Below are positions 19,740 to 30,600 of a stretch of DNA of 64,000 bases, in pieces. The notes under the pieces were generated by a model. That model was given only the letters and a program-made list of their open reading frames with translations. It had not been told where the DNA came from and made no database searches. A program made the position numbers and the translations under genes. Location of the stretch: assembly GCF_000444995.1 (NCBI RefSeq), contig NC_022041.1:2144001-2208000 (forward strand). Direction: 5' to 3'. How positions within the stretch are numbered: position 1 is the stretch's first letter; the number at the start of each line of letters is the position of its first letter. The stretch is from Paracoccus aminophilus JCM 7686. GTDB lineage: Bacteria > Pseudomonadota > Alphaproteobacteria > Rhodobacterales > Rhodobacteraceae.

Positions 19740-20645
19740 ATGGATTGGGACAAGCTGCGAATTTTCCACGCGGTAGCGGATGCGGGCAGCCTGACCCACG
19801 CCGGAGAGACCCTGCATCTGTCGCAATCGGCCGTCAGCCGCCAGATCCGCGCGCTTGAAGATATGCTGGGCACGACGCTGTTTCACCGTCACGCCCGCGG
19901 CCTGATCCTGACCGAACAGGGCGAGCTGCTCTTTGATGCGACCTCGGCTATGGTGCGCAAGCTCGACACCACCGCCGCGCGGATCAAGGACAGCGAAGAG
20001 CATGTCTATGGTGAGCTGAAGCTGACCACGACCACCGGCTTCGGCACGCTGTGGCTGGTGCCGCGTCTGGCCAAGCTTTACGACCGCTATCCCGATCTCA
20101 AGATCGACCTGATCCTTGAAGAGCGCGTGCTTGACCTGCCGATGCGCGAGGCCGATGTCGCCATCCGCATGAAAGAGCCGAACCAGCAGGATCTGATCCG
20201 GCGCAGGCTTCTGAACATCAGGATGCGGCTTTATGCCACGCAGGAATATCTGTCGAAGAACGGCGTGCCGAAACGGCTCGAGGATCTCGCGCGCCATCGC
20301 ATCATCTGCCAGAACCCGACGACGCCGCAAGTGACCTCGGGCGCGATCCTGTCGAAGATGCTGCTCAGCCAGAACTCGCCCTCGACGCTTCTGGTCAACA
20401 GCTATTTCGGCGTGTTGCAGGCGGTGCAAAGCAATGTCGGCATTGGGGTTTTGCCTGATTATGTGGCAACCGACGTGCCCGCGCTCATCCGCGTCCTCCC
20501 GGAAATCGAGTCGAGCGAGGTTCCTGTCTTCCTCGCTTTCCCCGAAGAGCTGCGCACCTCGCGCCGGGTTTCAGCCTTCCGCGACTTCGTCCTCGAAGAG
20601 ATTCAGGCCATGAAAAAAGGCCAAAACGACAGCGAGACCAACTAA
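19740..20645 (+). CDS. LysR-family transcriptional regulator
   Basis: This complete 301-residue LysR regulator has an N-terminal winged helix (residues 1-60, with GSLTHAGETLHLSQSAVSRQ) and an effector domain from about residue 90. The effector domain is of the short GcvA-like type, without obvious ligand residues that I could assign. The ATG at 19740 has only a weak purine-rich ribosome-binding site (GAAAGCAAAAGAC). It is divergent from murI and followed by a structured RNA region, so no target gene can be deduced from position. Confidence 0.9.
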   Translation: MDWDKLRIFHAVADAGSLTHAGETLHLSQSAVSRQIRALEDMLGTTLFHRHARGLILTEQGELLFDATSAMVRKLDTTAARIKDSEEHVYGELKLTTTTGFGTLWLVPRLAKLYDRYPDLKIDLILEERVLDLPMREADVAIRMKEPNQQDLIRRRLLNIRMRLYATQEYLSKNGVPKRLEDLARHRIICQNPTTPQVTSGAILSKMLLSQNSPSTLLVNSYFGVLQAVQSNVGIGVLPDYVATDVPALIRVLPEIESSEVPVFLAFPEELRTSRRVSAFRDFVLEEIQAMKKGQNDSETN

Positions 20646-20655
20646 TCTTAACCAG

Positions 20656-20822
20656 CCATTCGCCGGGCGCATATCCGTCATGCCGCTTTGCAGCAAGTTC
20701 GCCCTTGAATGGTTTACCTCCTGCCCATATCTCGGGCTGCGAAGGCGATGATCTGAGGAAACTCTTATCACCTTCAACCTCCCTGTTGGACTTAGGCCGG
20801 GCTTTATGCCCGGCTTTTTTTT
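20656..20822 (+). ncRNA. Candidate structured small RNA or 3' UTR element
   Basis: This segment folds into successive hairpins and ends in a canonical terminator on the plus strand. A long arm pairs CCATTC (20656-20661) with GAATGG (20707-20712) and GGGCG (20665-20669) with CGCCC (20700-20704). A small GCCC/GGGC hairpin lies at 20723-20737. A third arm (20741-20751 with 20765-20775) is capped by GAG-GAAA-CTC. A CAAC/GTTG hairpin (20775-20788) has CTCCCT in its loop, and ACCTCCT lies unpaired at about 20716-20722. It starts ten bases after the LysR stop, so it may be a processed 3' UTR or an independent RNA. I do not recognise the family. Confidence 0.55.
20796..20822 (+). terminator. Intrinsic terminator of the candidate RNA
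   Basis: A perfect 7-bp stem, GCCGGGC with GCCCGGC around a TTTAT loop, is followed by eight T residues. It ends transcripts from the LysR gene or the small RNA before the purL promoter. Confidence 0.92.
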
Positions 20823-20955
20823 GCCCTGCGGTCCCCGGTCGGGTCAGGTCCGGGCGAAAATGCGGTCAATCTGCGCCAAGCCCTCTCTCTGCCCTTTCCT
20901 AATCATCGGCCTGTGCGTAAAAGGCCGGTAATTTCCGGGCAAAAAGGGCATCACG

Positions 20956-23127
20956 ATGACCGAACCACTGATCACCGAGGAACTGATCGCCGCGCATGGC
21001 CTCAAGCCCGATGAATATCAGCGCATCCTCGAGATCATCGGCCGCGAGCCGAGCTTCACCGAGCTTGGCATCTTCTCGGCCATGTGGAACGAGCATTGCT
21101 CGTATAAATCCTCGAAGAAATGGCTGCGCACCTTGCCCACCACCGGCCCGCAAGTGATCTGCGGCCCCGGCGAGAATGCGGGTGTGGTCGATATCGGCGA
21201 TGGTCAGGCCGTGGTCTTCAAGATGGAAAGCCACAACCACCCCTCCTACATCGAGCCGCATCAGGGCGCCGCAACCGGCGTTGGCGGCATTCTGCGCGAT
21301 GTCTTCACCATGGGTGCGCGCCCGGTCGCCGCGATGGACGCTTTGTCCTTTGGCCGCCCCGAGCACCCGAAGACCGCCCATCTCGTGAAGGGCGTGGTCG
21401 AGGGCATTGGCGCTTATGGCAATGCTTTTGGCGTGCCGAACGTCGGCGGCGAGGTCCGTTTCCATTCGAGCTATGACGGCAACTGCCTCGTGAACGCCTT
21501 TGCGGCGGGTCTCGCCGATGCCGACAAGATCTTCTATTCGGCGGCCTCGGGCGTCGGGATGCCGGTGGTTTACCTCGGCGCGAAGACCGGCCGTGACGGG
21601 GTTGGTGGCGCGACCATGGCTTCGGCTGAATTCGACGACACGATCGAGGAGAAGCGTCCGACCGTCCAAGTCGGCGACCCCTTCACCGAGAAATGCCTGC
21701 TCGAAGCCTGCCTCGAGTTGATGCAGACCGACAGCGTCATTTCCATTCAGGACATGGGCGCGGCGGGTCTGACCTGCTCGGCGGTCGAAATGGGCGACAA
21801 GGGCGGTCTCGGCATCAAGCTGGTGCTCGACAATGTGCCTCAGCGCGAAACCAATATGACCGCCTATGAGATGATGCTCTCCGAATCTCAGGAACGCATG
21901 CTCATGGTCCTCAAGCCCGAAAAAGAGGCCGAGGCCCGCGCGATCTTCGAGAAATGGGATCTCGACTTTGCCATCGTCGGCGAAACCATTGCCGAGGATC
22001 GTTTCCTGATCCAGCACGGCAACACGATCATGGCCGATCTGCCGCTCTCGAAACTGTCGTCGAGCGCGCCGGAATATGACCGCCCTTGGGTCGAGACCCC
22101 GGCGGCAGGCGCCCTGCCCGCTTTGCCCGCGATCACGCCGATTGATGCTCTCAAAGCCCTGATCGGCTCGCCCTCCTATGCCCATAAGGCTTGGGTCTGG
22201 GAGCAATATGACACCCAGGTCGGCGCCGACACGATCCGCCGTCCGGGCATCGGCGCGGGCGTCGTGCGCGTCCACGGCACCGAAAAGGCGCTCGCCTTCA
22301 CCAGCGACGTGACGCCGCGTTATGTCAAGGCCAACCCCTTCGAGGGCGGCAAGCAGGCCGTCGCCGAAGCCTGGCGCAATCTGGTTGCCGCAGGCGCGAC
22401 GCCCTTGGCCGCGACCGACAACCTCAACTTCGGCAATCCCGAGAAGCCCGAGATCATGGGCCAGCTCGTCGGCGCGATCAAAGGGATCGGTGAGGCCTGT
22501 CTGGCGCTCGACTTCCCGATCGTCTCGGGCAACGTCTCGCTTTACAACGAGACCGACGGCAAGGGCATCCTGCCGACCCCAACCATCGGCGGCGTTGGCC
22601 TGATCGCGAACCTCGACCAGATTATCGCGGGCCTTCCGGCTGCGGGCGATGTCGCGGTCGTGATCGGCGCGACCCATGGCCATCTCGGCCAATCGGCTTT
22701 TGCCGCCGAGGCCTTCGGGATCGAAGCGGGCGACGCGCCCCATGTCGATCTGACCGCCGAGCGCAAGAATGGCGAATTCATCCTCGCCCATCGCGCGCTT
22801 TTCTCGGCGGTTGCGGATCTTTCCGACGGTGGGCTGGCGCTTGGTGCCTTTGAAATGGCCGAGGCTGCCGGTTTCGGCGTGGCCTTGGACAGCGCCGAGA
22901 TCGCCGCGCTTTATGGCGAAGATCAGGCCCGCTATCTCGTCACCGCCCCGGCAGACAAGGCCGAGGCCATTCTGGAGGCCGCCAAAGCCGCTGGCGTCCC
23001 AGCCGCCAAGGTCGGGACCTTTGGTGGCGCAAATGTCAGCTTCGGCACCGACAGCGCCGCGCTGGCAGGTCTGTCGCAGCTTTACCGCTCGGCCTTTGCC
23101 GAAAAGATCGGCATCGACCGCGCCTGA
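20956..23127 (+). CDS. purL: Phosphoribosylformylglycinamidine synthase subunit PurL
   Basis: PurL, with PurS and PurQ, amidates FGAR to FGAM in purine biosynthesis. At 723 residues it is the small PurL type. It has the N-terminal dimer signature [18 protein letters not shown], the ATP-site [13 protein letters not shown], and the AIR-synthase-like domains ([39 protein letters not shown]). The ATG at 20956 follows an AAGGG ribosome-binding site. It stands alone between two intrinsic terminators. Confidence 0.96.
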   Translation: MTEPLITEELIAAHGLKPDEYQRILEIIGREPSFTELGIFSAMWNEHCSYKSSKKWLRTLPTTGPQVICGPGENAGVVDIGDGQAVVFKMESHNHPSYIEPHQGAATGVGGILRDVFTMGARPVAAMDALSFGRPEHPKTAHLVKGVVEGIGAYGNAFGVPNVGGEVRFHSSYDGNCLVNAFAAGLADADKIFYSAASGVGMPVVYLGAKTGRDGVGGATMASAEFDDTIEEKRPTVQVGDPFTEKCLLEACLELMQTDSVISIQDMGAAGLTCSAVEMGDKGGLGIKLVLDNVPQRETNMTAYEMMLSESQERMLMVLKPEKEAEARAIFEKWDLDFAIVGETIAEDRFLIQHGNTIMADLPLSKLSSSAPEYDRPWVETPAAGALPALPAITPIDALKALIGSPSYAHKAWVWEQYDTQVGADTIRRPGIGAGVVRVHGTEKALAFTSDVTPRYVKANPFEGGKQAVAEAWRNLVAAGATPLAATDNLNFGNPEKPEIMGQLVGAIKGIGEACLALDFPIVSGNVSLYNETDGKGILPTPTIGGVGLIANLDQIIAGLPAAGDVAVVIGATHGHLGQSAFAAEAFGIEAGDAPHVDLTAERKNGEFILAHRALFSAVADLSDGGLALGAFEMAEAAGFGVALDSAEIAALYGEDQARYLVTAPADKAEAILEAAKAAGVPAAKVGTFGGANVSFGTDSAALAGLSQLYRSAFAEKIGIDRA

Positions 23128-23150
23128 GGCGCTGACGCCCTGACGGGATC

Positions 23151-23183
23151 TTAAAAAAAGCGCCGGACCTCCGGCGCTTTTTT
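23151..23183. terminator. Bidirectional terminator between purL and the biosynthetic operon
   Basis: An 8-bp stem AGCGCCGG/CCGGCGCT with an ACCT loop is flanked by seven A and six T residues. It can end purL (plus) and the long PKS operon (minus), whose last stop is at 23243. Confidence 0.92.
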
Positions 23184-23242
23184 CGTTGCGGGACCCTGAT
23201 CTCCTGCCCGCCCGCTGATCGGCACGGGCAGGGCAAAAACGG

Positions 23243-23995
23243 TCACGGCAGCGCAATCGCGCTCAGCACATAGCCCTCCTCGCAGCGAAGCCGGCCGCGG
23301 ACCGTCCAACCTTTGGAGAAGGGCGGCAGGTCACAGGTCAGGGTCGCGCGAAATCCCAGCAAATTTCCCGAGAGATCACGCGAAATCACCACCGAGGCCG
23401 CGTCGAACCAGAACATCTGATTGACCAGCGGATAGAGGCATTTGAAAAGACTCTCCTTGGCCGAAAAGATTGCCGTGACATGCAGCGCGCGGATCGCGGG
23501 CACCCGTGGCAGGGCGTGAAGCTCTGTCGGACAGATCTCGGCCTCGATCTTGCGGGCTTGTTCCGGCTCCATGACGCGGTCGATATCGACCCCGATGCTG
23601 CGAAACTGGCTGGCCGAGGCGATCAGTGACACCGCCCTGCCCCGCGCATGTGAAATCGAGCCGACCAGCCCCCGCGGCCAATGCGGCGCCGCCTCGGCGG
23701 GACCGGGCGGCACCGCATAGGGACGCCCTGCCTCATCGCTAAAGCGCGACATCGCCACCCGGGCACAATAACGCCCCGCGGTATAGTCGGATTTGCGCGA
23801 GACCGCCGTCTGCCGCAACACGCTGGGAAGCGGCAGGTCCAGAGCCGAGGCCATGGCCTCGGAAAAGGCGCCGACATCATAGCGCACCAGCGCCGATGAG
23901 ACCGAGGGGCCGAGCAGGGATTTCCCCGGCAGCTCCTCAAGGAAGGCGCGGGTGACGGGCGGGGCCGCTGTGAGTTGGCTTTCGAGTGATCTCAT
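23243..23995 (-). CDS. 4'-Phosphopantetheinyl transferase, EntD/Sfp type
   Basis: This enzyme would move phosphopantetheine from CoA onto the carrier-domain serines of the PKSs and the free ACP. The 250-residue protein has the three signatures of EntD-like enzymes: GSISHARGRAVSL, SIGVDIDRVMEP (Mg-binding acidic pair) and FSAKESLFKCLYPLV. The start at 23995 overlaps the SRPBCC gene stop as ATGA. It is the last gene of the twelve-gene operon, which supports a dedicated role in activating this pathway. Confidence 0.93.
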   Translation of the reverse strand: MRSLESQLTAAPPVTRAFLEELPGKSLLGPSVSSALVRYDVGAFSEAMASALDLPLPSVLRQTAVSRKSDYTAGRYCARVAMSRFSDEAGRPYAVPPGPAEAAPHWPRGLVGSISHARGRAVSLIASASQFRSIGVDIDRVMEPEQARKIEAEICPTELHALPRVPAIRALHVTAIFSAKESLFKCLYPLVNQMFWFDAASVVISRDLSGNLLGFRATLTCDLPPFSKGWTVRGRLRCEEGYVLSAIALP

Positions 23996-24465
23996 CTTGC
24001 GCCAACCACCGCAAGCGGTGCCTCCTGGTGTGCGTCGCCCTCGCACCGGCGCCGCAGCGCCTCGTTGAAGGCGAGAAAGGCCGGTTGCGTGCGGCGCACC
24101 AAGGTTTTCCACAGCAAGGGCACCAGAAGACCTCCGAACCTTTCGCTATGCGACAGACGGGTTCCGCCGCCCGGAAGCGGGGACAAGGTGAACCGATGCT
24201 CACCCGAGAAGATCCACGAGCCGCCGAGCATCCCGCGCCAGATCAGCTGGCGCGGTGCTTCGCGCGCAAGGATGCGCGGTTTCATGGTGACCTCGCCGCC
24301 GCCGTCGTTGAGCCGGACTTTCACGGTATTGCCCGGCGTCACATCGCCCTCGACGGCAAGAATGAAGGTGCTCCATTCCGAAAAGCGGTCGAAGTCGGTC
24401 AGCACCTGCCAGACCGCGGGGATCGGCGCGTCGATGTCGATTGAGGTTTCAATTGTTCTGGCCAT
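23992..24465 (-). CDS. SRPBCC (START/Bet v1-like) family protein
   Basis: This 157-residue protein has the helix-grip fold pattern of SRPBCC proteins: it begins MARTIETSIDIDAPIPAVWQ, continues VLTDFDRFSEWSTFILAVEGD, and has a C-terminal amphipathic helix. Members bind hydrophobic ligands, and some act as polyketide cyclases or aromatases. In this operon it might bind or cyclise the polyketide product, but no catalytic residue can be named. The start codon overlaps the thioesterase stop by one base (TGATG). Confidence 0.8.
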   Translation of the reverse strand: MARTIETSIDIDAPIPAVWQVLTDFDRFSEWSTFILAVEGDVTPGNTVKVRLNDGGGEVTMKPRILAREAPRQLIWRGMLGGSWIFSGEHRFTLSPLPGGGTRLSHSERFGGLLVPLLWKTLVRRTQPAFLAFNEALRRRCEGDAHQEAPLAVVGAR

Positions 24466-25274
24466 CAGTCTACGAGCTCCACGGATTGTGTCACGGGTTG
24501 ATCGTTGAGCGCCGTGCCCCGAAAACCGGGGTCGCCAAGCGCAGTGAGGTCGCGCGCGATCTGGCGACCAAGCCGCGCGCAACTGTCATCGGTGAAGTAG
24601 AAATGGCCGCCGTCGAAGCGGCTCAGATGGAAGGGGCCGCCGGTTTCAAGCGCCCAGTTCTCCATCAGCGCGGGCGGCGCCCAAGGGTCGTCCACCGCGG
24701 CATAGGCATGGATCGGACAGCCGAGGATCGTGCGGTCCGGCCGGGCGCCATAGCTGTCCACGGCGGTAAAATCCGCGCGCGCCAGACGCAGGAACATCCG
24801 AACGAACTCGGGCTCCTGCAGGACGCGCTCGGGCGTCCCGCCAAGCTCGAGCATCGTGTGCAGGAACTCGTCATCGGGCAGAAGGTGCAGGCGCGAGGCG
24901 CGGGGCGCGACTGTCGGCGCTTGCCGCCCCGACACCCCAAGCCACAGCGGAGGAGTGCCGTCGCGGGTCAGCTTGCGGGCAAGTTCCGAGGCGACAATCG
25001 CCCCGAGACTATGGCCAAAAAGCGCAAGCGGCAGCTCACCCGTCAGCTCGCCAAGATCGCGCGCAACCTGCGCGACCATCTCGCTCATCTGGTCGATTGG
25101 CGCCTGAGCATAGCGCCGCCCTCGGCCGGGAAGCTCATGCAGGACGACATCCACATCTTCTCCCATCTGCTTGACGATGTTGAAGAATGTGCTTCCCGAC
25201 CCGCCCGCATGGTGAAACATCACCAAACGCAAACGCGGGTTTTCGACGGGGCGGGGGCGCAGCCAGGCGGTCAT
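24465..25274 (-). CDS. Type II thioesterase
   Basis: This 269-residue discrete alpha/beta-hydrolase of the GrsT/RifR type removes aberrant acyl groups from carrier domains. The catalytic Ser89 sits in ALFGHSLGAIVA, the Asp in YAAVDDPWAP (about 195-196) and His224 in FDGGHFYF. The N-terminal FHHAGGSGSTFF is the usual oxyanion loop. It overlaps the last PKS gene as ATGA. None of the PKS proteins carries an integrated thioesterase, so this is an editing enzyme, not the obvious release enzyme. Confidence 0.92.
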   Translation of the reverse strand: MTAWLRPRPVENPRLRLVMFHHAGGSGSTFFNIVKQMGEDVDVVLHELPGRGRRYAQAPIDQMSEMVAQVARDLGELTGELPLALFGHSLGAIVASELARKLTRDGTPPLWLGVSGRQAPTVAPRASRLHLLPDDEFLHTMLELGGTPERVLQEPEFVRMFLRLARADFTAVDSYGARPDRTILGCPIHAYAAVDDPWAPPALMENWALETGGPFHLSRFDGGHFYFTDDSCARLGRQIARDLTALGDPGFRGTALNDQPVTQSVELVD

Positions 25275-27646
25275 TCTGCCGCCTCCAGAACCGGAGCCGC
25301 GCGGACGTGCTGGCTGATGCGCGCGAACATCTCCGAGAGGGGGATGGTCGCATCGACGATCTCTGGCGGCACCTCGACCTGAAGCTTCTGCTCGACCGCC
25401 TTTTTCAGCAGCATCGCGATGAAACTATCGCCGCCCGCCGCAAGGAACGTGTCATCGAGATCAAGCGGATCCTCTGCCCGAAGCAACGAGACCAGCTCGG
25501 CATGGACGAAATCGGTGATCTCATCCGCGCCCGCATCAAGCGGCCTGTCGCCCGCGTGCCGCGCGGCCTCGGTCGCGGTTTGCGTGGCAAATCGCGGCTC
25601 GTCGATCCAGTAGCGGTCGGCGGCAAAAGGATAGGTGCCAAGTCCGCCGTCGAGCAGCACGCCTTGGGGCCGCAAAGCGTCGAACCGCAGATCCGCCCCC
25701 GATTGGAAGAGCGCGGCCAGTGCCTCAAGCAACTGATCCCGCAGCCCCTCGGCCTCGAGCGCGACCGAGGTGTCCCCCCATTGCAGGCTCACGCCCGGGG
25801 CGTCGCCGCGATGCAGGCGCAGACGCGGGATGAGCCGCGCCAGCGCCTGATGAAGCCGGGCCGCCGGATCCGCCTCATCGGCATGGAGCGCCAATGCCGG
25901 GAAGCTCGCGACGAGGGCGCCAAGCAGGGCCACCAGCGCGGGCGTCTCTGGCCCGACCGTCAGACGAAACCGCGTGGGCGCCGCCTCGGTCGGGACATGC
26001 TTGGCGGCTTCCAGCGCCGAAGCGATCGCCTCGGCAGAGTGGCCCACCACCGCGACGCGGCAGGCAAGCAGCGCACGGCCGCTGCGCGTCGTATGGGCGA
26101 GGCTTGCAAGCCCCGCTTGTCCCAGCACCCGCAGCCGCGCGGCGACCTGACGGGCCTGCTGCGTCAGCTCAGCGGGATCGCGGGCCGAGACCACGACCAG
26201 CTCGGCGCCAGTCTCTGTGGCACCAATCTCTGCGGCAGCGGGCAGATCCTGCTTGGGCGGCGCTTCAAAGATCGCATGGGCATTCGTGCCGCTCAGCCCG
26301 AAGGCCGAGATCCCTGCGCAGCGGCGGGCATAGGCCTCGGGCCAAGGCGCGGTCTGACGCGAGACCTCGATCTGGGTCGAGGCCCAGGGGATCGCGGCGG
26401 AAAGGGCGCCGTCGCTCTGACGCAATGCCGCCGGGATCAGGCCTTTGTGCAGGCACATCACTAGCTTGATGACACCGGCAATGCCCGCCGCAGCCTCAAG
26501 ATGGCCGATCCGCGATTTCACATTGCCAAGCGCCAGCCGGGCGGGCCGCGGCCCGGCCCCATTGCCGAGCACGGCATCCAGCGCATTGACCTCGATCGGA
26601 TCGCCCAGAGAGGTGCCGGTGCCATGGGCCTCGACATAGCCGATCTCGGCGGGGGCCACGCGCGCGTCCTGCAAGGCCGCCGCGATCACGTCGCGCTGTG
26701 CGCGCCCGTTCGGCACCGTCAGACCAGAGGAGGCCCCGTCGTGGTTGGTCGCGGTGCCGCGCAGCACCGCCAGCACCGGGCGACCCTCGGCCTGAGCGTC
26801 CGCCAACCGCATCAGCGCCAGACAAGCGACCCCCTCGCCCCGGCCATAGCCATCGGCATGGGCGGTGAAGGTCTTCGAGCGACCGTCCGGGGCCAGCGCC
26901 CCCGACTGGCAGAGCGACACCATCAGATCGCCCGAAAAGAGCAGGTTCGCCCCGCCGACCAGCGCATAGCGGCATTCCTCGCGCCGCAGGCTCTGGGCCG
27001 CGAGATGCAGCGCGACCAGCGACGACGAGCAGGCAGTATCTACGCTCAGCGCCGGGCCCGAGAAGCCCATGGCATAGGACACCCGCCCCGCGGCAAAGCA
27101 ATGCCCGCCGCCGGTCCCGAAATAGGGGTCAATCGCCGTCTTATCGGCCTGCCCCGAGCGGCGCTCGCCATATTCCGAGGCCATGATCCCGACGAAGACC
27201 CCGACCGGCAGGCGGTCACTGCGCCGAACGGCAATGCCCGCGCGCTCCATCGCCTCCCATGCGGTTTCGAGAAGCAGGCGCTGCTGGGGATCCAAGGCCT
27301 CGGCCTCGCGTTTCGACATCCCGAAGAAGCGGGCATCGAAGCGATCGACATCGGCCAGAAAGCCCGCGCGATTGACATAGGATTTGCCGGGCGTCTCGCG
27401 GCGCGGGTCATAGACCCCGCGCAGACCGGGACGGTTGTCCGGGATCTCGGAGATCACATCGCGGTCGCTGGTCAGCAGATCCCAATAGGCCTCGGGGGTG
27501 GTGATCCCGCCGGGCAGGCGCAATCCGAGGCCGACCACCGCAAGCGGCGCGCTGGCTTTGTCCTCCAGCTGCTGGATATGGGCCTTGAGGCGACGGGACA
27601 AGGCAAGTTGCTGTTCAACGATGGGTCGCAGATCTTGGGCGCTCAT
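25271..27646 (-). CDS. Type I PKS, terminal module KS-[AT remnant]-ACP
   Basis: This is a 791-residue single-module polyketide synthase. An N-terminal coiled-coil-like docking segment (1-30) precedes a complete KS (about 34-465) with the triad C206 (DTACSSSL), H341 (EAHGTGT) and H382 (IGHLEAAAG). The next stretch (about 480-685) has AT flanks, a decayed AT start, and the post-AT linker TYPFAADRYW, but no GHSxGE active site: about 120 residues replace a roughly 300-residue AT. The ACP (about 705-775) has its serine at S741 (LAAGGDSFIAML). No KR, DH or TE is present, so the product would stay a beta-ketoacyl-ACP. It overlaps both neighbours as ATGA. Confidence 0.93.
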   Translation of the reverse strand: MSAQDLRPIVEQQLALSRRLKAHIQQLEDKASAPLAVVGLGLRLPGGITTPEAYWDLLTSDRDVISEIPDNRPGLRGVYDPRRETPGKSYVNRAGFLADVDRFDARFFGMSKREAEALDPQQRLLLETAWEAMERAGIAVRRSDRLPVGVFVGIMASEYGERRSGQADKTAIDPYFGTGGGHCFAAGRVSYAMGFSGPALSVDTACSSSLVALHLAAQSLRREECRYALVGGANLLFSGDLMVSLCQSGALAPDGRSKTFTAHADGYGRGEGVACLALMRLADAQAEGRPVLAVLRGTATNHDGASSGLTVPNGRAQRDVIAAALQDARVAPAEIGYVEAHGTGTSLGDPIEVNALDAVLGNGAGPRPARLALGNVKSRIGHLEAAAGIAGVIKLVMCLHKGLIPAALRQSDGALSAAIPWASTQIEVSRQTAPWPEAYARRCAGISAFGLSGTNAHAIFEAPPKQDLPAAAEIGATETGAELVVVSARDPAELTQQARQVAARLRVLGQAGLASLAHTTRSGRALLACRVAVVGHSAEAIASALEAAKHVPTEAAPTRFRLTVGPETPALVALLGALVASFPALALHADEADPAARLHQALARLIPRLRLHRGDAPGVSLQWGDTSVALEAEGLRDQLLEALAALFQSGADLRFDALRPQGVLLDGGLGTYPFAADRYWIDEPRFATQTATEAARHAGDRPLDAGADEITDFVHAELVSLLRAEDPLDLDDTFLAAGGDSFIAMLLKKAVEQKLQVEVPPEIVDATIPLSEMFARISQHVRAAPVLEAAE

Positions 27647-30600
27647 TTGTGCTTTCCTTCTGTCCAGTTGAGCTCGTCCTGCACCGCAGCCAGCAGATCG
27701 CTCATGCTGCGGTCGGTCAGGTTTTCCGTGTCAGGTTGCGAGGGAGTTGGGGTTGCGGTCTGAGTCTTGATGGGCGTTGTCGTCTGGGCCAGAGCCGCGG
27801 CGGGCGCGGGTTCGATCTGGCCAAGACCGGTCTCGGCGATGAATTCCGCCAATTGGGCGACCGTGGGATATTCGATGGCCACAGTCGCGGGCAGATCGTG
27901 ATCGAGCGCATGGTTCAGCTGGGCGCGCAGATCGATTGCCATGATCGAGTCGAGCCCCAATTCGACAAATCCGGTGTCGTGATCGATTGGGCTCTCGTCG
28001 CCGAGGTTTGCGCAGACCAGACGGGCCAGCGCCTCGCGCAGGCTGTCGATGCGGTCCTCGGCAGGCTCGGCCAAAGCCAGATCGCGCAGCCAGCCCCGCG
28101 CCGCTTCGGTGACCTCGGTCTTGCGCGGGGTCGTGACTTCGCCCGCATCCAAGGCCGAGAGGAAGGACGCGCGGCTTTGCGCGCCGAGCTCGGCCCGGTA
28201 GCGGGCGAAATCCGCCGCCACCGCCACCAGACGCCCGGATTGCCCCGAAGCTGCGATAGCCACCAGCTCTGCTGCTTCGGCATCGTTGAGCGGGCGGACG
28301 CCATAGCGCGCCGCAGACCGCAGGACGACATCCGAGGCCGCCATCCCGCCTTTGGCCTCTGGCACCCAGGGACCCCAGGCGACGGCGCAAGCTTGCTTGC
28401 CGCCCGCGCGAAGTGCTTCCGCGAGGCCTTCCAGATAGCCATTGGCTGCGGCGTAGCTGACCTGCCCCGCCGAACCGAGCACGCTCGACACCGACGAGAA
28501 GAAGACCAGCCGCACCTCGGCATCGTCGTGAAGCGCACGCGCCAGCACCTGCGCGCCCCGCGTCTTGGCGTGGAAGACCCGGGCGTAGGAGTCCCGGTCG
28601 ATGCTGTCGAAGGCCATGTCGTCATTCGCACCGGCAAGGTGGAAGACGCTGCCGAGCTTGCCAAAGCTGCGCGCAGCTTCGATGGCGGCCTTCACGTCAA
28701 GTGCATTGGTCACGTCGCCCTGCACGATACGCAGCGGAATGCCCTGCGCGGCGATGCGGTTGATGACCTCTTGCGCAATCGCATCGGGTGCGCGCCGTGC
28801 CATCAGGACGATCCCCGCCGCACCGGCATTGGCCAGCATCTCGGCGGTGCTGAGACCCAGCGCGCCAAGCCCGCCCGTGATCAGCGCCGCGCCTTGCGGC
28901 AGGCCCTCGGGAAGGGTGACGGCGGCGGGCAGAAGACGCTCGACACGCAGCCCGTCAGAACCGACCGACAGGCGATTTTCCTGCGGCACGGCCAGAACGG
29001 TCTCTGCCAGGGTCTCGATGGCGGCATCTGCCCCGATCTTGACCCGCACCAAGCGGCGATCGCTCTGCTCGGCCTCAAGAGCAGAGAGCATCCCCCAAAG
29101 TGCGGCCCGCAGCGGGCTGGCTTCGGGGCTACCGTCGACCAGCAGGATATAGGGCACCGCATGGGGCACATTGCGCAAGGTCTCGGCCAGCAGCGCCACC
29201 GCGTGCTCGACATCTTCAGCCGCGACACCATCGACCGAAGCAAAGCGCGCGTCGACAATGCGCAGCCCCTCGGTCGCGGGATCACTCGCCTCTGGCAATT
29301 GGTCGAGCCGCGTGGTCACGCCCCGCGCCTCAAGCGCCGGGACCAGATCGTTGAGCAACGGCACGCCATCGGTCAGAAGGCGCAGCTCGCGCACGCTTTC
29401 GTCACGGGCCGGGCGGCTGTCCGGAGCCACGAAAACCGGCTCATAGGCATGTTTCGGCGGCTTGCGCAGCCCATGCTCCAGAACCGCGCGCGGGGCATGG
29501 CGGACGCGGAAGGTGTCCGCGCTGAAGACCGGCTGACCATCGGCATGGAACATCGCCAGATCGGCGGTCTCGACCCGCAGGCGGCCATTCGGCAGAGGAT
29601 CGGCCGATTTGATCCGCACATGCCCCCACAGATCCGCCGCCCCACGCGGGCGCCCGGCAAAGGCCAGACGGCGCGCGGCAAAGGGAATGGCCAGCGAGGG
29701 CGCTTCCTCGGCATGATCATCGACCATGAAGCCCGCGATGCTTTGGAAGCAGCTGTCGATCAGGCCCGGATAGATCTCATAGGCTGCGGGATCGTCAGGC
29801 AGCTCGGGCTGGGCATAGCGGATCAGCGCCTCTTCGCCGTCGATCCAGACATCGGCAATCCAGCGGAAGGAGGACCCCAAAGTATAGCCGAGCGTGCGGA
29901 AGTAGGCGTAAAACTCCGCGCCGGAGATGTGACGCTCTGCCCCCGCGATGAAGGCCTCGCGGTCAAGCATCGGCGCAAAGGTCGCACCATTGTCGCTGAG
30001 GCGGCACATGGCATGGGTCTGCCAGGTTCCCGTCTCGGCATCGATCAGGCTTTGCACCGAAAGCTGCGGCTTTTCGCCCGCGCCGGTGATGATCTGCGCG
30101 TCATAGCGTTCCCCGTCGAGGATCACGAGCGCCCGCGGGCAGACCAGATCCTCGATGGCGACCGGCGTCCCGTCCCGACCGAGCGCCGAGAGGATGGTCG
30201 CCAGATGCGAGGCGACCGGGGTCACCACCGTGCCGTAAAGCCGGTGATCGCCGAGATAGGCCGGGAAGTTGCTGTCGCGCTCGAACTGGAAGACGCGGCC
30301 GGGCAGCGCCGGAGACAGCAGTTCCGCACCCCAATGGCGCCGCGTCTCGACCCCGCGCACGGCCAAGGCCGGTTGCGGCGTGATCTGGGTCCAGTATTCG
30401 GTCTTGGCAAAGGGATAGAGCGGACCATCCCCGCGCCGCGCCTGAAGCGCGCCCTGAACCTTGGCCCAATCGAAGCTCTGGCCCCGGTCATAGAGATGGG
30501 CCACAGCGCCGAGCAGGGTCGGGCGCTCGGCCAGACCGCGACGCAGCGAGTTGGTCATGCCGCCCTCGGGCATCAGCCCGGCCGCGCGCATCAGGCTGAC

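Noticed and set aside
20656..20822. Identification of the structured RNA as 6S RNA, a riboswitch for purL, or SRP RNA
   Set aside because: There is no long closing helix with a central bubble as in 6S, no SRP tetraloop signature, and its terminator lies before the purL leader, so it cannot attenuate purL directly.
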